Below are positions 1-7,764 of a DNA stretch of 64,000 nucleotides, in pieces (the first letter of the stretch is position 1; every line of letters starts with the position of its first letter). Where the stretch lies: positions 1-64,000 of the forward strand of contig NZ_FOAZ01000007.1 of the NCBI RefSeq assembly GCF_900109465.1, in the 5' to 3' direction. The DNA comes from Streptacidiphilus jiangxiensis (GTDB lineage: Bacteria > Actinomycetota > Actinomycetes > Streptomycetales > Streptomycetaceae). Both the position numbers and the translations under genes were made by a program. The notes under the pieces are model-generated. The model had not been told where the DNA came from and ran no database searches. It was given only the letters and a program-made list of their open reading frames with translations.

Positions 1-204
1 GTCGCCAAGGTCACCATCAGCTTCGGCACCGACCCGACGCAGTACCCGGCCGCCATGGCGGGCGGCGCGTTCGCCTACACCATCGCCCTGTCCAGCGGCA
101 CGACCCACCTGGCCGCGGGCTCCCCGACCCCGACCGCCTACGTCCACGCCTACGACGCGTCAGGCAAGGAGATCTACAACCAGAAGACCGACCCCGCCTT
201 CTGA
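1..204 (+). CDS. C-terminal end of an unidentified protein (truncated by window edge)
   Basis: Frame 1 is open from the first base to a TGA at 202-204 and gives the last 67 residues of a protein that begins outside the window. The segment is rich in Ala, Thr, Ser and Gly and has alternating hydrophobic residues such as AFAYTIAL and TAYVHAYD. That pattern fits a beta-sandwich or secreted domain, but there is no diagnostic motif. Codon use is typical of the neighbours, so I take it as real coding sequence. Function is not recognisable from this fragment. Confidence 0.6.
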   Translation, partial: VAKVTISFGTDPTQYPAAMAGGAFAYTIALSSGTTHLAAGSPTPTAYVHAYDASGKEIYNQKTDPAF

Positions 205-312
205 CCAGTGCCGCCGCCGCGAGGGTTCACCGCCGCCGTCAGGCGCGCCCGGGCGTCAGGATCGCGGTGGCGGGCGCCCGGCCACGCTCCGGGCCGGGCG
301 CGGGGGCCGGAA

Positions 313-1260
313 CTATCGCTCCTGTGGGGGGAGGACCGCGTAGGCGCGCACCGGAAAGGTGCCCAGGCCCTCGACGGCCGGTGGCGCGGCGTGGAACCGG
401 AACCCGTCCACGGGCAGGTTGTCCAGGCCGCGCAGGTGCTCCACGACGGGGATGCCCGCCGCCAGTAGGGCGGTGTGCGCGGGTCGGGTCGGATCCTCGG
501 TGTCGTCGATGTTCTGCGAGTCGATGCCCACCAGCGCCGGCCGCTGCTCGGCCAGCCACGTCGCCCCCTCGGCGGTGAGGAAGGGGTGGCCGCCCGCCCC
601 GTAGCGCTCGCTGCCCCAATGCCGGTCCCAGCCGGTGTGGATCAGCACCGCCCGGCCTGCGACCGGGTGGGGCACCAGGGTCGTGCGGTCGACGGCGCGG
701 TCCTGGGCGCCGATGACCCGGACGACGAGCCCGTCCAGGTCGACCAGTCCGTCCAGCGGCAGCCCAGCGAGGTCCGGTCGATCGGCGAAGCGGTGGAAGG
801 GGCTGTCGAGGTAGGTACCGGTGTTGGCGACCATCGAGATGCGGCCGATCTGGAACTCGGTGCCCGGCGCGTAGTGGTCGCGCGAGGCCTCGCGTGAGAG
901 GTGGTCGCTGATGTCGGGTCCGGGCAGGCCGGGGCAGGTGACCATGCCGTGGCGGATCGGGTGGCTGAGCTCGACGATCCGGCGGTCCTGCGTCCGCGCG
1001 CCTGCGCGCTCGGTTCCGCGACCGCCCTTGTGCGCCTCGCGCAGGGCACGCCTGTCAGTGATCCGCACGGTCTGGACCATCAGCAGGCCGAGGTGGCGCA
1101 CGAGGAGCTCACCGAGCTCGTCGTCGCTCAGCTCCGGGCCGGGCACGTCCAGCCGGAACCCCTGTGTCTGCAGGCCGCCGCCGTTGGCGAAGACCACGTC
1201 CGCGTCGAACTGCACACGCCACTGCTGCTGTCCGTCGGCGTCGTCGTAAGCCTGGTCCAT
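313..1260 (-). CDS. Cyclase-family (kynurenine formamidase-like) metal-dependent hydrolase
   Basis: This 315-residue protein belongs by pattern to the cyclase/formamidase superfamily, whose characterised members hydrolyse amide bonds with a metal held by an HxGTHxDxPxH motif. The C-terminal two thirds carries the family layout: an ELSHPI strand, the motif block NTGTYLDSPFH, then GRAVLIHTGWD and LVGIDSQNIDD. In the motif the first His is Asn and the second is Tyr, so part of the canonical metal site is missing. The first roughly 100 residues are an extra region that I do not recognise. I chose the ATG at 1260 because GGAGGGG precedes it at good spacing; a longer reading frame upstream lacks a ribosome site. 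Its partners and substrate are not indicated by its neighbours. Confidence 0.75.
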   Translation of the reverse strand: MDQAYDDADGQQQWRVQFDADVVFANGGGLQTQGFRLDVPGPELSDDELGELLVRHLGLLMVQTVRITDRRALREAHKGGRGTERAGARTQDRRIVELSHPIRHGMVTCPGLPGPDISDHLSREASRDHYAPGTEFQIGRISMVANTGTYLDSPFHRFADRPDLAGLPLDGLVDLDGLVVRVIGAQDRAVDRTTLVPHPVAGRAVLIHTGWDRHWGSERYGAGGHPFLTAEGATWLAEQRPALVGIDSQNIDDTEDPTRPAHTALLAAGIPVVEHLRGLDNLPVDGFRFHAAPPAVEGLGTFPVRAYAVLPPQER

Positions 1261-1364
1261 GCTCTTCCCCTCCGTGCGCGACTGCGCCCACTCTGCCACG
1301 CACGGGCCGGGCGGCGGAGGACAGGGCACGACCGTGGCTCCGACGAGCGGGTCCGGTCCCTGGA

Positions 1365-1928
1365 TCAGTGGCCGGAGATCGACAGATCGCCCGATCCGAT
1401 GACCATGATCGACTGCTTCAGCATCGTCCCGGTCCAGTCGCACTGCGTCTGTGGCACCAACTCGTCCAGTGTGATGGTGAGTTGGAATGAACCGGAGAGC
1501 CCCTGATAGGCGCCGGCGCCGGAGCCCGGCACGACGGGGGCGGTCCCGCTCACGGTGACGTGGCCCGCGCAGGAGTGCGGGTTGACCGGATGGGTCCGCA
1601 GCGCGGCGATCAGCTTGTGGTCGAGGGCGGTGAAGTCGATGCGGAAGCCGCCCTGGGACAGCACCAGACTCTGCTGGCCCGCGTGGTCGGCGCTGACACT
1701 TCCGTCCGGATTGATGCTGACGGCCGTGCCGAAATCGCCCAGCGCCCCGGTGAGGATGACGGACTCGCCCGCCCCGTCGTTGTCGGTGAACCCCGCGAAG
1801 TGGACGATGCCGTGCGGCGTCGTGTCGGCCGTGGCCGCCGACGACCCGGCGGCGACCAGCACAGTGGCGGCGACCATCGCGCCGACCACCGCGGTCAGGA
1901 CTCTCTTCCCGCTCTTCCGTGTGCGCAT
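1365..1928 (-). CDS. Small exported protein of unknown function
   Basis: The product is 187 residues. It opens with a Sec-type signal peptide: basic MRTRKSGKR, a hydrophobic stretch rich in Ala and Val, and a probable cleavage near SSAATADT. The mature part reads as a compact beta-rich domain (GIVHFAGF, SGSFQLTITLDEL) with two cysteines that could form a disulfide. GGGGAG lies about 9 bases before the ATG and supports this start. It is probably released outside the membrane, since no lipobox or second membrane segment is visible. I do not recognise the family and would call it a hypothetical secreted protein. Confidence 0.7.
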   Translation of the reverse strand: MRTRKSGKRVLTAVVGAMVAATVLVAAGSSAATADTTPHGIVHFAGFTDNDGAGESVILTGALGDFGTAVSINPDGSVSADHAGQQSLVLSQGGFRIDFTALDHKLIAALRTHPVNPHSCAGHVTVSGTAPVVPGSGAGAYQGLSGSFQLTITLDELVPQTQCDWTGTMLKQSIMVIGSGDLSISGH

Positions 1929-2257
1929 GGGCCAGCTCCCCCTGTGGTCGATCCCTTGCGAACGGTGCTGTGGTGCTGCCGCGTCAGCATCCCCTGGCGC
2001 GATCCGGTGGCGCAAGGCCAGCGCGCACCGTTTCGCACGCAGGCACCTCCGCTTCGCAGCCGCCGCGCGCCGGGCGGCTGATCGACGGCGCGGGTGACGG
2101 CCACACCAACACGGCAGCGTCATCACCCTCGACGGCAGCGACTGAACGTCAGCCCTGGGGTCACATCTGCGCCCAGCGCGACGAGGCAAGCCGACTGTGG
2201 GGTCCGCCCGGACGAAATCACGGGACAGCGGCCGGAGCGGCGGCTCAGGATGTCCCT

Positions 2258-2740
2258 GTGATCACGATACGAACGGCCTCGACCGACGATGCTCCACTGC
2301 TCGCACGACTGAACGGCATCGTCCATGAGTTGCATGTGGCCCACCGCCCCGACCTGTTCGTCGACTCGCCCGGGCAGGACGCCCTTGAAGCGCTCTTCCG
2401 GGCCCGACTCGGCGATCCGTCGGTCACCGCCTTCGTCGCCGACGACTCGGACGGCAGAAGCCTCGGCTACGCCCAGGCTCGCGTCGTGAGCTGGGACGCC
2501 AGTGCACTGGTCCAGCCGGACCGGGTCGTCTCTCTTGATCAAATCGCGGTGGTCCCGGAGGCCGGCGGCATGGGCGTCGGCTCGGCGCTGCTCGAAGCAG
2601 TGCGTGACATGGGACGCAAGGCAGGCTGTCGGCGCCTGGTGACCGAAGTCTGGGACTTCAACGAGGGAGCTCGCGCGTTCTATGACGCGGCTGGTCTTCA
2701 GCCCATGAATGTGCGGCTCGATCAGCCGCTCTGCCCGTGA
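2258..2740 (+). CDS. GNAT-family N-acetyltransferase
   Basis: The 160-residue product has the GNAT fold signature. An N-terminal TIRTASTDDAPLLARL strand-helix is followed by the central VVSLDQIAVVPEAGG strand and an acetyl-CoA binding loop (GGMGVGSALLEAV). The C-terminal EVWDFNEGARAFYDAAGL motif is typical of this superfamily. Members move an acetyl group from acetyl-CoA to an amine; the acceptor cannot be read here. The GTG start at 2258 has CAGGA seven bases upstream. Its stop overlaps the GTG of the next gene by 4 bases, so the two are probably translationally coupled. Confidence 0.85.
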   Translation: MITIRTASTDDAPLLARLNGIVHELHVAHRPDLFVDSPGQDALEALFRARLGDPSVTAFVADDSDGRSLGYAQARVVSWDASALVQPDRVVSLDQIAVVPEAGGMGVGSALLEAVRDMGRKAGCRRLVTEVWDFNEGARAFYDAAGLQPMNVRLDQPLCP

Positions 2741-3018
2741 CCAGGATGTCCAGGCCAGGGACCAACTGCCCCGTGTGCGGTCTCGATCAGGGATTCGAGC
2801 CGTGGGGTTCCGACGGCTTCACGCCCTCGTTCGACATCTGCGCCTGCTGCTTCACCGAGTTCGGCTACGAGGACGCCACGAACGCAGCCGTGAGAGCCAC
2901 GCGGGACGCATGGATCGACGCCGGCTGTCCCTGGCGAGGACCCGAGAGCGAACAACCCGCCAAGTGGGATCCACGAGCACAACTGGAGCACGCCCTCAGA
3001 CTGCCGCACCGGGATTAG
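2737..3018 (+). CDS. Small cysteine-rich (zinc-ribbon-like) protein
   Basis: This 93-residue protein carries a CPVC pair near its N-terminus and a CACC cluster about 23 residues later, with a further Cys in DAGCPW. The spacing suggests a bound zinc or a redox-active cluster. It resembles small CPCC-type proteins that are common but uncharacterised in actinomycetes. It overlaps the upstream acetyltransferase by 4 bases (GTGA), which implies joint expression. The ATG at 2746 is an alternative start. It may assist or regulate the acetyltransferase, but that is inference from position only. Confidence 0.7.
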   Translation: MTRMSRPGTNCPVCGLDQGFEPWGSDGFTPSFDICACCFTEFGYEDATNAAVRATRDAWIDAGCPWRGPESEQPAKWDPRAQLEHALRLPHRD

Positions 3019-3066
3019 CCGGTTGCCGCGTGCGGTGCGGCATGCGTGAGGTCGGTGGGACCTGTC

Positions 3067-3321
3067 TCAGTAAGGTCGGTCGATGCCGTGGCCGGCCAGG
3101 ACGTCCTCGTAGTACCCCAGGATTTCGTCCAGCTTGGCCAGGAGGTACTGCGCACTTTCCAGCGCCTCGCCCACCTCGCCCTGTGCACAGAGAGTCGTCA
3201 CTTCTGCGACCTCGCTGCGAATGATCGACAGCGAGTCGCCCTGGACCACGACCCCCGGGAAGCGTCGGCCGGGCATGCGAATCACGGTGGGCGCCAACAG
3301 CTCTATCTCGATCCGCTCCAT
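3067..3321 (-). CDS. DUF6959-like small protein
   Basis: From the ATG at 3321 the product is 84 residues. It contains the pattern MPGRRFPGVVVQGDSL followed by a helical segment (EALESAQYLLAKLDEIL). This matches a small family common in Streptomyces (DUF6959 as I recall it), often found near toxin or immunity-like small genes, with no assigned function. A TTG further upstream at 3357 would add 12 residues, but the family normally begins MER-like, which favours 3321. The frame is closed by a stop next to the preceding convergent gene. Confidence 0.65.
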   Translation of the reverse strand: MERIEIELLAPTVIRMPGRRFPGVVVQGDSLSIIRSEVAEVTTLCAQGEVGEALESAQYLLAKLDEILGYYEDVLAGHGIDRPY

Positions 3322-3350
3322 GGAGGCATCCAACCGAAGATCGCTCGCGA

Positions 3351-3392
3351 CGGGCAAGGTCGATCACCCCTCGGGCAAGGTCGATCACCCCT
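3351..3392. repeat. Perfect 21-bp tandem duplication upstream of the DUF6959-like gene
   Basis: The 21-bp unit that begins cgggcaaggtcgatcacccc is present twice back to back (3351-3371 and 3372-3392) without mismatch. It lies where the promoter of the leftward gene ending at 3067 would be. It could be a duplicated operator or a recent slippage event; the sequence does not decide between these. Confidence 0.9.
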
Positions 3393-3477
3393 ACCTGCTG
3401 CCACGGCTCCAGTCCTGGTCCTGCCTCCGCTGGCGCGCGATCAGCTGTGCGGCGCGGGCGGCCACCGGGGTAAATGA

Positions 3478-3795
3478 GTGGCTATGAGGCACCGTGGTTG
3501 CGACCATGCGGCAGTGAACGCAGATCTCCCGGACGGATGGACGATCGAGCGGGTCCGTTCGGAGTCAGGTGACGCCGAAGCGGATCTGCTCTCGCTTGAA
3601 CGACTCGTCGTTGTCGAACAGTTGGGTTTTGTCGACTACGAAGTCCTCCAGCCTGACCTCATCCTGTCCTTTCATGACCTCTGCCTCGCCCGAGCCGAGG
3701 ACGAGTGGTTCATGGGGCAGCTCGGCGACGACGGCTCGGTCATCTGCTGGGCTTCCTACGGCTCCGACCTGGACAAAGCCATCCGCGCGCTATGA
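3478..3795 (+). CDS. Hypothetical acidic small protein
   Basis: The product is about 105 residues from the GTG at 3478, or 103 from the ATG at 3484. It is acidic and contains a helix-turn stretch (EADLLSLERLVVVEQLGF) and a C-terminal WFMGQLGDDGSVICWASYGSDLDKAI segment ending in AL. The C-terminal part, which alternates acidic and aromatic residues, resembles small immunity or SMI1-like proteins, but I cannot assign a family. It sits opposite the DUF6959-like gene, and both are of the type often found as small orphan immunity genes. Codon usage supports a true gene. Confidence 0.55.
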   Translation: MAMRHRGCDHAAVNADLPDGWTIERVRSESGDAEADLLSLERLVVVEQLGFVDYEVLQPDLILSFHDLCLARAEDEWFMGQLGDDGSVICWASYGSDLDKAIRAL

Positions 3796-3929
3796 GCTTC
3801 CCGCAGGCCCCTGATCACTGGAAGGGGCACGTTCCACCTGGTCGGTTACTCGGGCGGCGGCGCTTTGCGCGCGAATCAGGCCTGACCACTGCCAGACCGC
3901 GCAGGCCCGCTACGCACGGCGACCGCACG

Positions 3930-3948
3930 GCGACCGTACGGCGGTCGC
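3930..3948. terminator. Short hairpin between two genes, possible terminator
   Basis: A 7-bp perfect stem GCGACCG/CGGTCGC closes a 5-base loop. It lies in the 250-bp gap between the hypothetical gene ending at 3795 and the regulator starting at 4048. There is no T-tract, as is usual in actinomycetes. An 11-bp near-repeat (acggcgaccgc) is stacked beside it. Confidence 0.3.
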
Positions 3949-4047
3949 GCTGTGATCGATGTCGGCGCGACGCCGGAGCAGTCTCCTCCTCCCGCCCCTC
4001 CTGCGGCCTCCCGGGCCGATGCCTCGACGTGGGCGTAGGGTCGAGGC

Positions 4048-5616
4048 GTGAGCGGTACCGCCCCCCGGGTCCGGCTGGCCGAGCTTGTCGCCGCGCTCTC
4101 CCTGGGCATCGACCTCGGTTTCGGCCAGCCGATGGAGCATGTCCTTCGTCAGTGCCTGATCGCCCTGCGGCTGTCCGAGCGGATCGGCCTGGGCGACGAG
4201 GAGCGCGTGCCCGTGTACTACACCGCGCTGCTGGTCAACGTGGGCTGCCATTCCGACGCCCACGAGCAGGCGAAGTGGTTCGGCGACGACATCGCCCTGA
4301 AAGCCGGCAAGTACCGCTACGACCAGCGGAGCCTGGCGGCCGCGGCGTCGGCGCTGCGCCTGATCGGTTCGGGGAACCCGCCGCTGCACCGGTTCCGGGT
4401 CGGGCTGGAGTTCACCCTGGGCGGGTTCCGCGAGGTGGACCACATGATCGCCGGCCATGCCGCGCTGGCTGCCGCACTGGCTCGTCGGCTCAGCCTGCCC
4501 ACGGACGTCCAGCAGGCGGTAGGAGCCGCCTACGAACAGTGGGACGGACACGGATGGCCCGGGAAGCTCAAAGGCGAGGCCGTTCCCGTCGCCGCCCGCC
4601 TGGCCCAGCTGGCGGAGTTCACCGAGGTCGCGCACCGTCTGGGTGGCGTCGACGCCGCCCTGACGCTGGCCAGGCGCCGAGCAGGCGGACAGTTCGACCC
4701 GCGGCTCACGGCAGTGCTGTGCGAGGACCCCGAGGCCGTGCTCGGTGATCTGGACGCCGCGCGGACCTGGGAGGCGGTGATCGCCGCCGAACCGGCGCTG
4801 GGGGTGTGGCTGAGCGAGGAGCAGTTCGACGAGGCCCTGCTGGCGGTGGCCGACTTCGTCGACCTGAAGTCGCCGTTCACGGCCGGCCATGCGCGCGCGG
4901 TGGCTGCCCTGGTCGACGCCGCCACCTCGCAGTCACACCTGGACGAGGACGAGCGGCGGGAACTGCACCGGGCCGCCCTGGTGCACGGACTCGGCCGCCT
5001 CGGCGTGTCGAACGCCATCTGGGACAAGCCCGGCCCGCTCGGCACCGGGGAACGTGAACGGGTACGCCTCCAGCCCTACCTGACGGAGCGAATGCTCTGC
5101 CAGTCGGCGACGCTGGCGCCGCTCGGAGCCATTGCCGTCCAGCACCGGGAGCGTCTGGACGGTTCCGGCTACCCCCGTGGACTCACCGCGGCGGCGATCT
5201 CGACCAAGGCCCGGATCCTCGGTGCCGCGGACGCCTACCAGTCCATGCTCGAACCACGGCCTCACCGCGAAGCCCTACGGCCGGCTCAGGCGGCTGCGGA
5301 GTTGCGCGCCGAGGCGGCGGGCGGCCGGCTCGACGCCGAGGCGGTGACGGCGGTGCTCACGGCGGCCGGCCACCGCGTCACCCGTCGCCCGCCCGGCCCG
5401 GCCGGCCTGACCAGCCGCGAGGTCGACGTGCTGCGGCTGCTGGCCCGCGGCTGCTCCAGCAGGGACATCGCGAGCCGCCTGGTCATCTCGCCGAAGACCG
5501 TCCGCAACCACATCGAGCACATCTACGCCAAGATCGGGGTGTCCACCCGGGCCGCCGCGTGCCTGTTCGCGATGCAGAACGGCCTGCTGCCCCAGGCGGA
5601 CGACCCGGCAGCCTGA
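4048..5616 (+). CDS. HD-GYP-like twin-domain regulator with C-terminal LuxR helix-turn-helix
   Basis: This 522-residue protein has two HD-type modules followed by a LuxR DNA-binding domain. The last 70 residues (LTSREVDVLRLLARGCSS, then PKTVRNHIEHIYAKIGVSTR) are a textbook LuxR/NarL helix-turn-helix. The second HD region shows the HD-GYP flavour ERLDGSGYPRGL. The expected catalytic HD pair in AALVHGLGRLGV is HG, and the first module has CHSD where HD would be. The phosphodiesterase site therefore looks degenerate, and a ligand-sensing role is more likely than cyclic di-GMP hydrolysis. It would bind DNA in the cytoplasm and control unknown targets. The GTG start has only a weak ribosome site. 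Confidence 0.8.
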   Translation: MSGTAPRVRLAELVAALSLGIDLGFGQPMEHVLRQCLIALRLSERIGLGDEERVPVYYTALLVNVGCHSDAHEQAKWFGDDIALKAGKYRYDQRSLAAAASALRLIGSGNPPLHRFRVGLEFTLGGFREVDHMIAGHAALAAALARRLSLPTDVQQAVGAAYEQWDGHGWPGKLKGEAVPVAARLAQLAEFTEVAHRLGGVDAALTLARRRAGGQFDPRLTAVLCEDPEAVLGDLDAARTWEAVIAAEPALGVWLSEEQFDEALLAVADFVDLKSPFTAGHARAVAALVDAATSQSHLDEDERRELHRAALVHGLGRLGVSNAIWDKPGPLGTGERERVRLQPYLTERMLCQSATLAPLGAIAVQHRERLDGSGYPRGLTAAAISTKARILGAADAYQSMLEPRPHREALRPAQAAAELRAEAAGGRLDAEAVTAVLTAAGHRVTRRPPGPAGLTSREVDVLRLLARGCSSRDIASRLVISPKTVRNHIEHIYAKIGVSTRAAACLFAMQNGLLPQADDPAA

Positions 5617-5755
5617 TCCGGCGGCCCGGCCCGGCCACAGGCCGGCGCAGGGCGAAAGATGAGGCAACCGCCCCATGCGGCCGCGCCCGCCACAGCCGTA
5701 GCGTCGACATCGGCACCCGGGACGTGAGCCCAGGGCGTGAGGAATCGAGGCAGCC

Positions 5756-6433
5756 ATGAGCATCCACAAGGCCTTCTTCGCACTGTGCTACGACCGTCAG
5801 ATGGCCAGGGCCGAGGAGGCGGGTCTGCGGGAGTCGCGCCGCCGTCTGGTCGCCGAAGCCACGGGCGAGGTGCTGGAGATCGGCGCCGGGACCGGGGCCA
5901 ACCTCGAGCTCTACGGTCCGGGCGTGGCCGCCCTGACCGTCACCGAGCCCGAGCCGGCGATGGTCCGCCGCCTCGAACGCCATGTCCGGGAACGGGCGCC
6001 GCACGCCACCGTGCTGCGTGCGCCCGCCGAGGACCTGCCCTTCGAGGACGCCAGCTTCGACGTGGTCGTCTCCACCCTGGTGCTGTGCGGCGTGGCCGAC
6101 CAGCCGCGCGCGCTGCGCCAGATCGGCCGCGTGCTGCGGCCGGGCGGACGGCTGCTCTTCCTGGAGCACGTGCGCTCCCAGGAGCCGAAACTCGCCCGCA
6201 CGCAGGACCGTCTCAACTGGCTGAACCGCCTGGTGGTCTGCTGCGAGTGCAACCGCCCGACGCTGGACTCGATCAAGGCGGCCGGCTTCGAGGTCGGCCA
6301 GGTTGAACACGGCGTGCTGCCCAAGGCACCCCCGTTCGTCCGCCCGCTGATCCTGGGCACGGCGCGGTGGCCACAGGCGCCGCTCACCGACGCACCGGAC
6401 CTGCGCACGGCGGCAGGGACGGAGCGAGGCTGA
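5756..6433 (+). CDS. Class I SAM-dependent methyltransferase (METTL7/UbiE-like)
   Basis: The 225-residue enzyme shows SAM-binding motif I as VLEIGAGTGANLE near residue 45. Motif II-like (APAEDLPFEDASFDVVVSTL) and motif III-like (LRPGGRLLFLEH) segments follow. The tail RTQDRLNWLNRLVVCCECNR with paired cysteines resembles the METTL7-type branch, which methylates thiols or lipids. It would transfer a methyl group from SAM to a small acceptor. It follows the LuxR gene on the same strand after 139 bases, so co-regulation is possible. Substrate is not inferable. Confidence 0.8.
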   Translation: MSIHKAFFALCYDRQMARAEEAGLRESRRRLVAEATGEVLEIGAGTGANLELYGPGVAALTVTEPEPAMVRRLERHVRERAPHATVLRAPAEDLPFEDASFDVVVSTLVLCGVADQPRALRQIGRVLRPGGRLLFLEHVRSQEPKLARTQDRLNWLNRLVVCCECNRPTLDSIKAAGFEVGQVEHGVLPKAPPFVRPLILGTARWPQAPLTDAPDLRTAAGTERG

Positions 6434-6576
6434 GGAGCCGACGCGCTGAAGCCGGGCGTGGTGCGCACGCCTGCTCACGGACGGAGGAGCCCTGCCGCGG
6501 CGTGACTCAGCCCCATGGGCGTTCACGCTCTGATGCGCCCACCTTGGGACGGGACGCAGTCAGTCCTCGCCGGGCG

Positions 6577-7131
6577 TCAACGGAGCAGCGCCGTTGCGTC
6601 CGTCGCCCGGGCGATGCGTCGTCCGACCAGGCGTTCGGCTTCGGCCACCGGGAACCACCCGGCGTACGTCACTTCGCTCTCCTGGATGTGCCCGGCGTCC
6701 GCTTCGGTGGTGAAGGCGTAGCCGAAGTCCAGGTGGTGGTGGGCGGGTTCGCCCTTGTCCGGGCGGGCGGCGACGAGCCCGTACTCGATGTACGCGGGGA
6801 CGTCGAAGGACGGGGTCACGGTGCTCGGGTCGATTCCGGTCTCCTCGACGAGCTCCCGCGCGGCGGCCTCCAGCAGGCCGGTATCGGTCGGCTCGACGTG
6901 GCCGCCGGGCTGCAGCAGGATCTGGTAGGCGCGGTGCTTGATCAGCAGGATCTCGCGGCCGTGCCGCACCAGGAGCGCGCCGGCGGTCACGTGCATGGGG
7001 AGCGTGCGGCGTGACGTGACGTCCATCCCGGTCCTGAGCAGCTGCAGGGGCTCGGACAGTGCGCTCTCCTCCTCCGGATGGAGGGCGAGATATGCGCTGA
7101 GCGCGGCGGCGACCTCTCCGTTCGTGATCAC
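6577..7131 (-). CDS. NUDIX hydrolase (last gene of NUDIX operon)
   Basis: This 184-residue protein carries a NUDIX box that starts GGHVEPTD and ends ARELVEETGI. It has one extra residue relative to the canonical spacing, as many members do. The REL-EE core that binds magnesium is intact. NUDIX enzymes cleave a nucleoside diphosphate linked to another group. The GTG at 7131 overlaps the stop of the preceding gene as GTGA, so translation is coupled; a GTG one codon earlier is possible. It is the promoter-distal gene of the leftward 15128-to-6577 operon. Substrate unknown. Confidence 0.85.
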   Translation of the reverse strand: MITNGEVAAALSAYLALHPEEESALSEPLQLLRTGMDVTSRRTLPMHVTAGALLVRHGREILLIKHRAYQILLQPGGHVEPTDTGLLEAAARELVEETGIDPSTVTPSFDVPAYIEYGLVAARPDKGEPAHHHLDFGYAFTTEADAGHIQESEVTYAGWFPVAEAERLVGRRIARATDATALLR

Positions 7132-7754
7132 CACTGCGGCCGCCCGGCAGGGGGATTGCGCCGTCGGTCGGGTCCACGGACATGTCCCTCGGTGCCGGAC
7201 GGCGGCTGCGCGTCCTCGTCGGAGAGAAGCCGCGCGGTGAGGAGGAGCGCGGCCATGGTTCCGGCTTCGGTGATCCGTCCGTCGACGCACATCGCCACGG
7301 CCTCGTCGAGAGGTGTCCAACGCAGGATCATGCCCTCCTCGCCGGCCTCTCGGTGGTGCTCGCCCAGGTGGAGATCGGACGCCAGGTAGAGGTGCTCGGT
7401 GGCCCGGACGTTCGCGGGCATGCGCCACATCCGGGTCAGCAGCCGGATTCTGTCGGCGGTCAGGCCGGCCTCCTCGGCGAGTTCGCGTGCGGCCGCCTGC
7501 TCTGGTGTCTCGCCTGCTTCGCAGCCGCCGCCCGGGAGCACGAGGAGGCGCTCGCCGCACGCGTAGACGTCCTCCTCGAGCAGGGCGACGCGGAGGTCGT
7601 CGTCGAGCGCCACCACGCGGACACCGTCGGGCTGCGCGACGTACTCGTAGGAGCCCAGGGTGCCGTTGGGGCGCACGACCTCGTCCCGGCGCAGGATCAT
7701 CCGCCGACCTTCGTGGAGCGTCTGTGACGTGACGGTCTCCCAGCCTTGAATCAT
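7128..7754 (-). CDS. NUDIX hydrolase, ADP-ribose pyrophosphatase-like
   Basis: The 208-residue product has a perfect NUDIX box at residues 75-98 (GETPEQAAARELAEEAGL within it). A preceding VRVVALDDDLRVALLEEDVY strand set and a downstream ATEHLYLASDL are typical of ADP-ribose or nucleotide-sugar pyrophosphatases. The last 30 residues are a basic Pro/Arg/Gly tail unlike the fold, probably disordered. AGAGGAGC sits three bases before the ATG at 7754. It is separated by 10 bases from the upstream fusion gene and overlaps the next gene by 4 bases. Confidence 0.87.
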   Translation of the reverse strand: MIQGWETVTSQTLHEGRRMILRRDEVVRPNGTLGSYEYVAQPDGVRVVALDDDLRVALLEEDVYACGERLLVLPGGGCEAGETPEQAAARELAEEAGLTADRIRLLTRMWRMPANVRATEHLYLASDLHLGEHHREAGEEGMILRWTPLDEAVAMCVDGRITEAGTMAALLLTARLLSDEDAQPPSGTEGHVRGPDRRRNPPAGRPQW

Positions 7755-7764
7755 CGTGCTCCTC

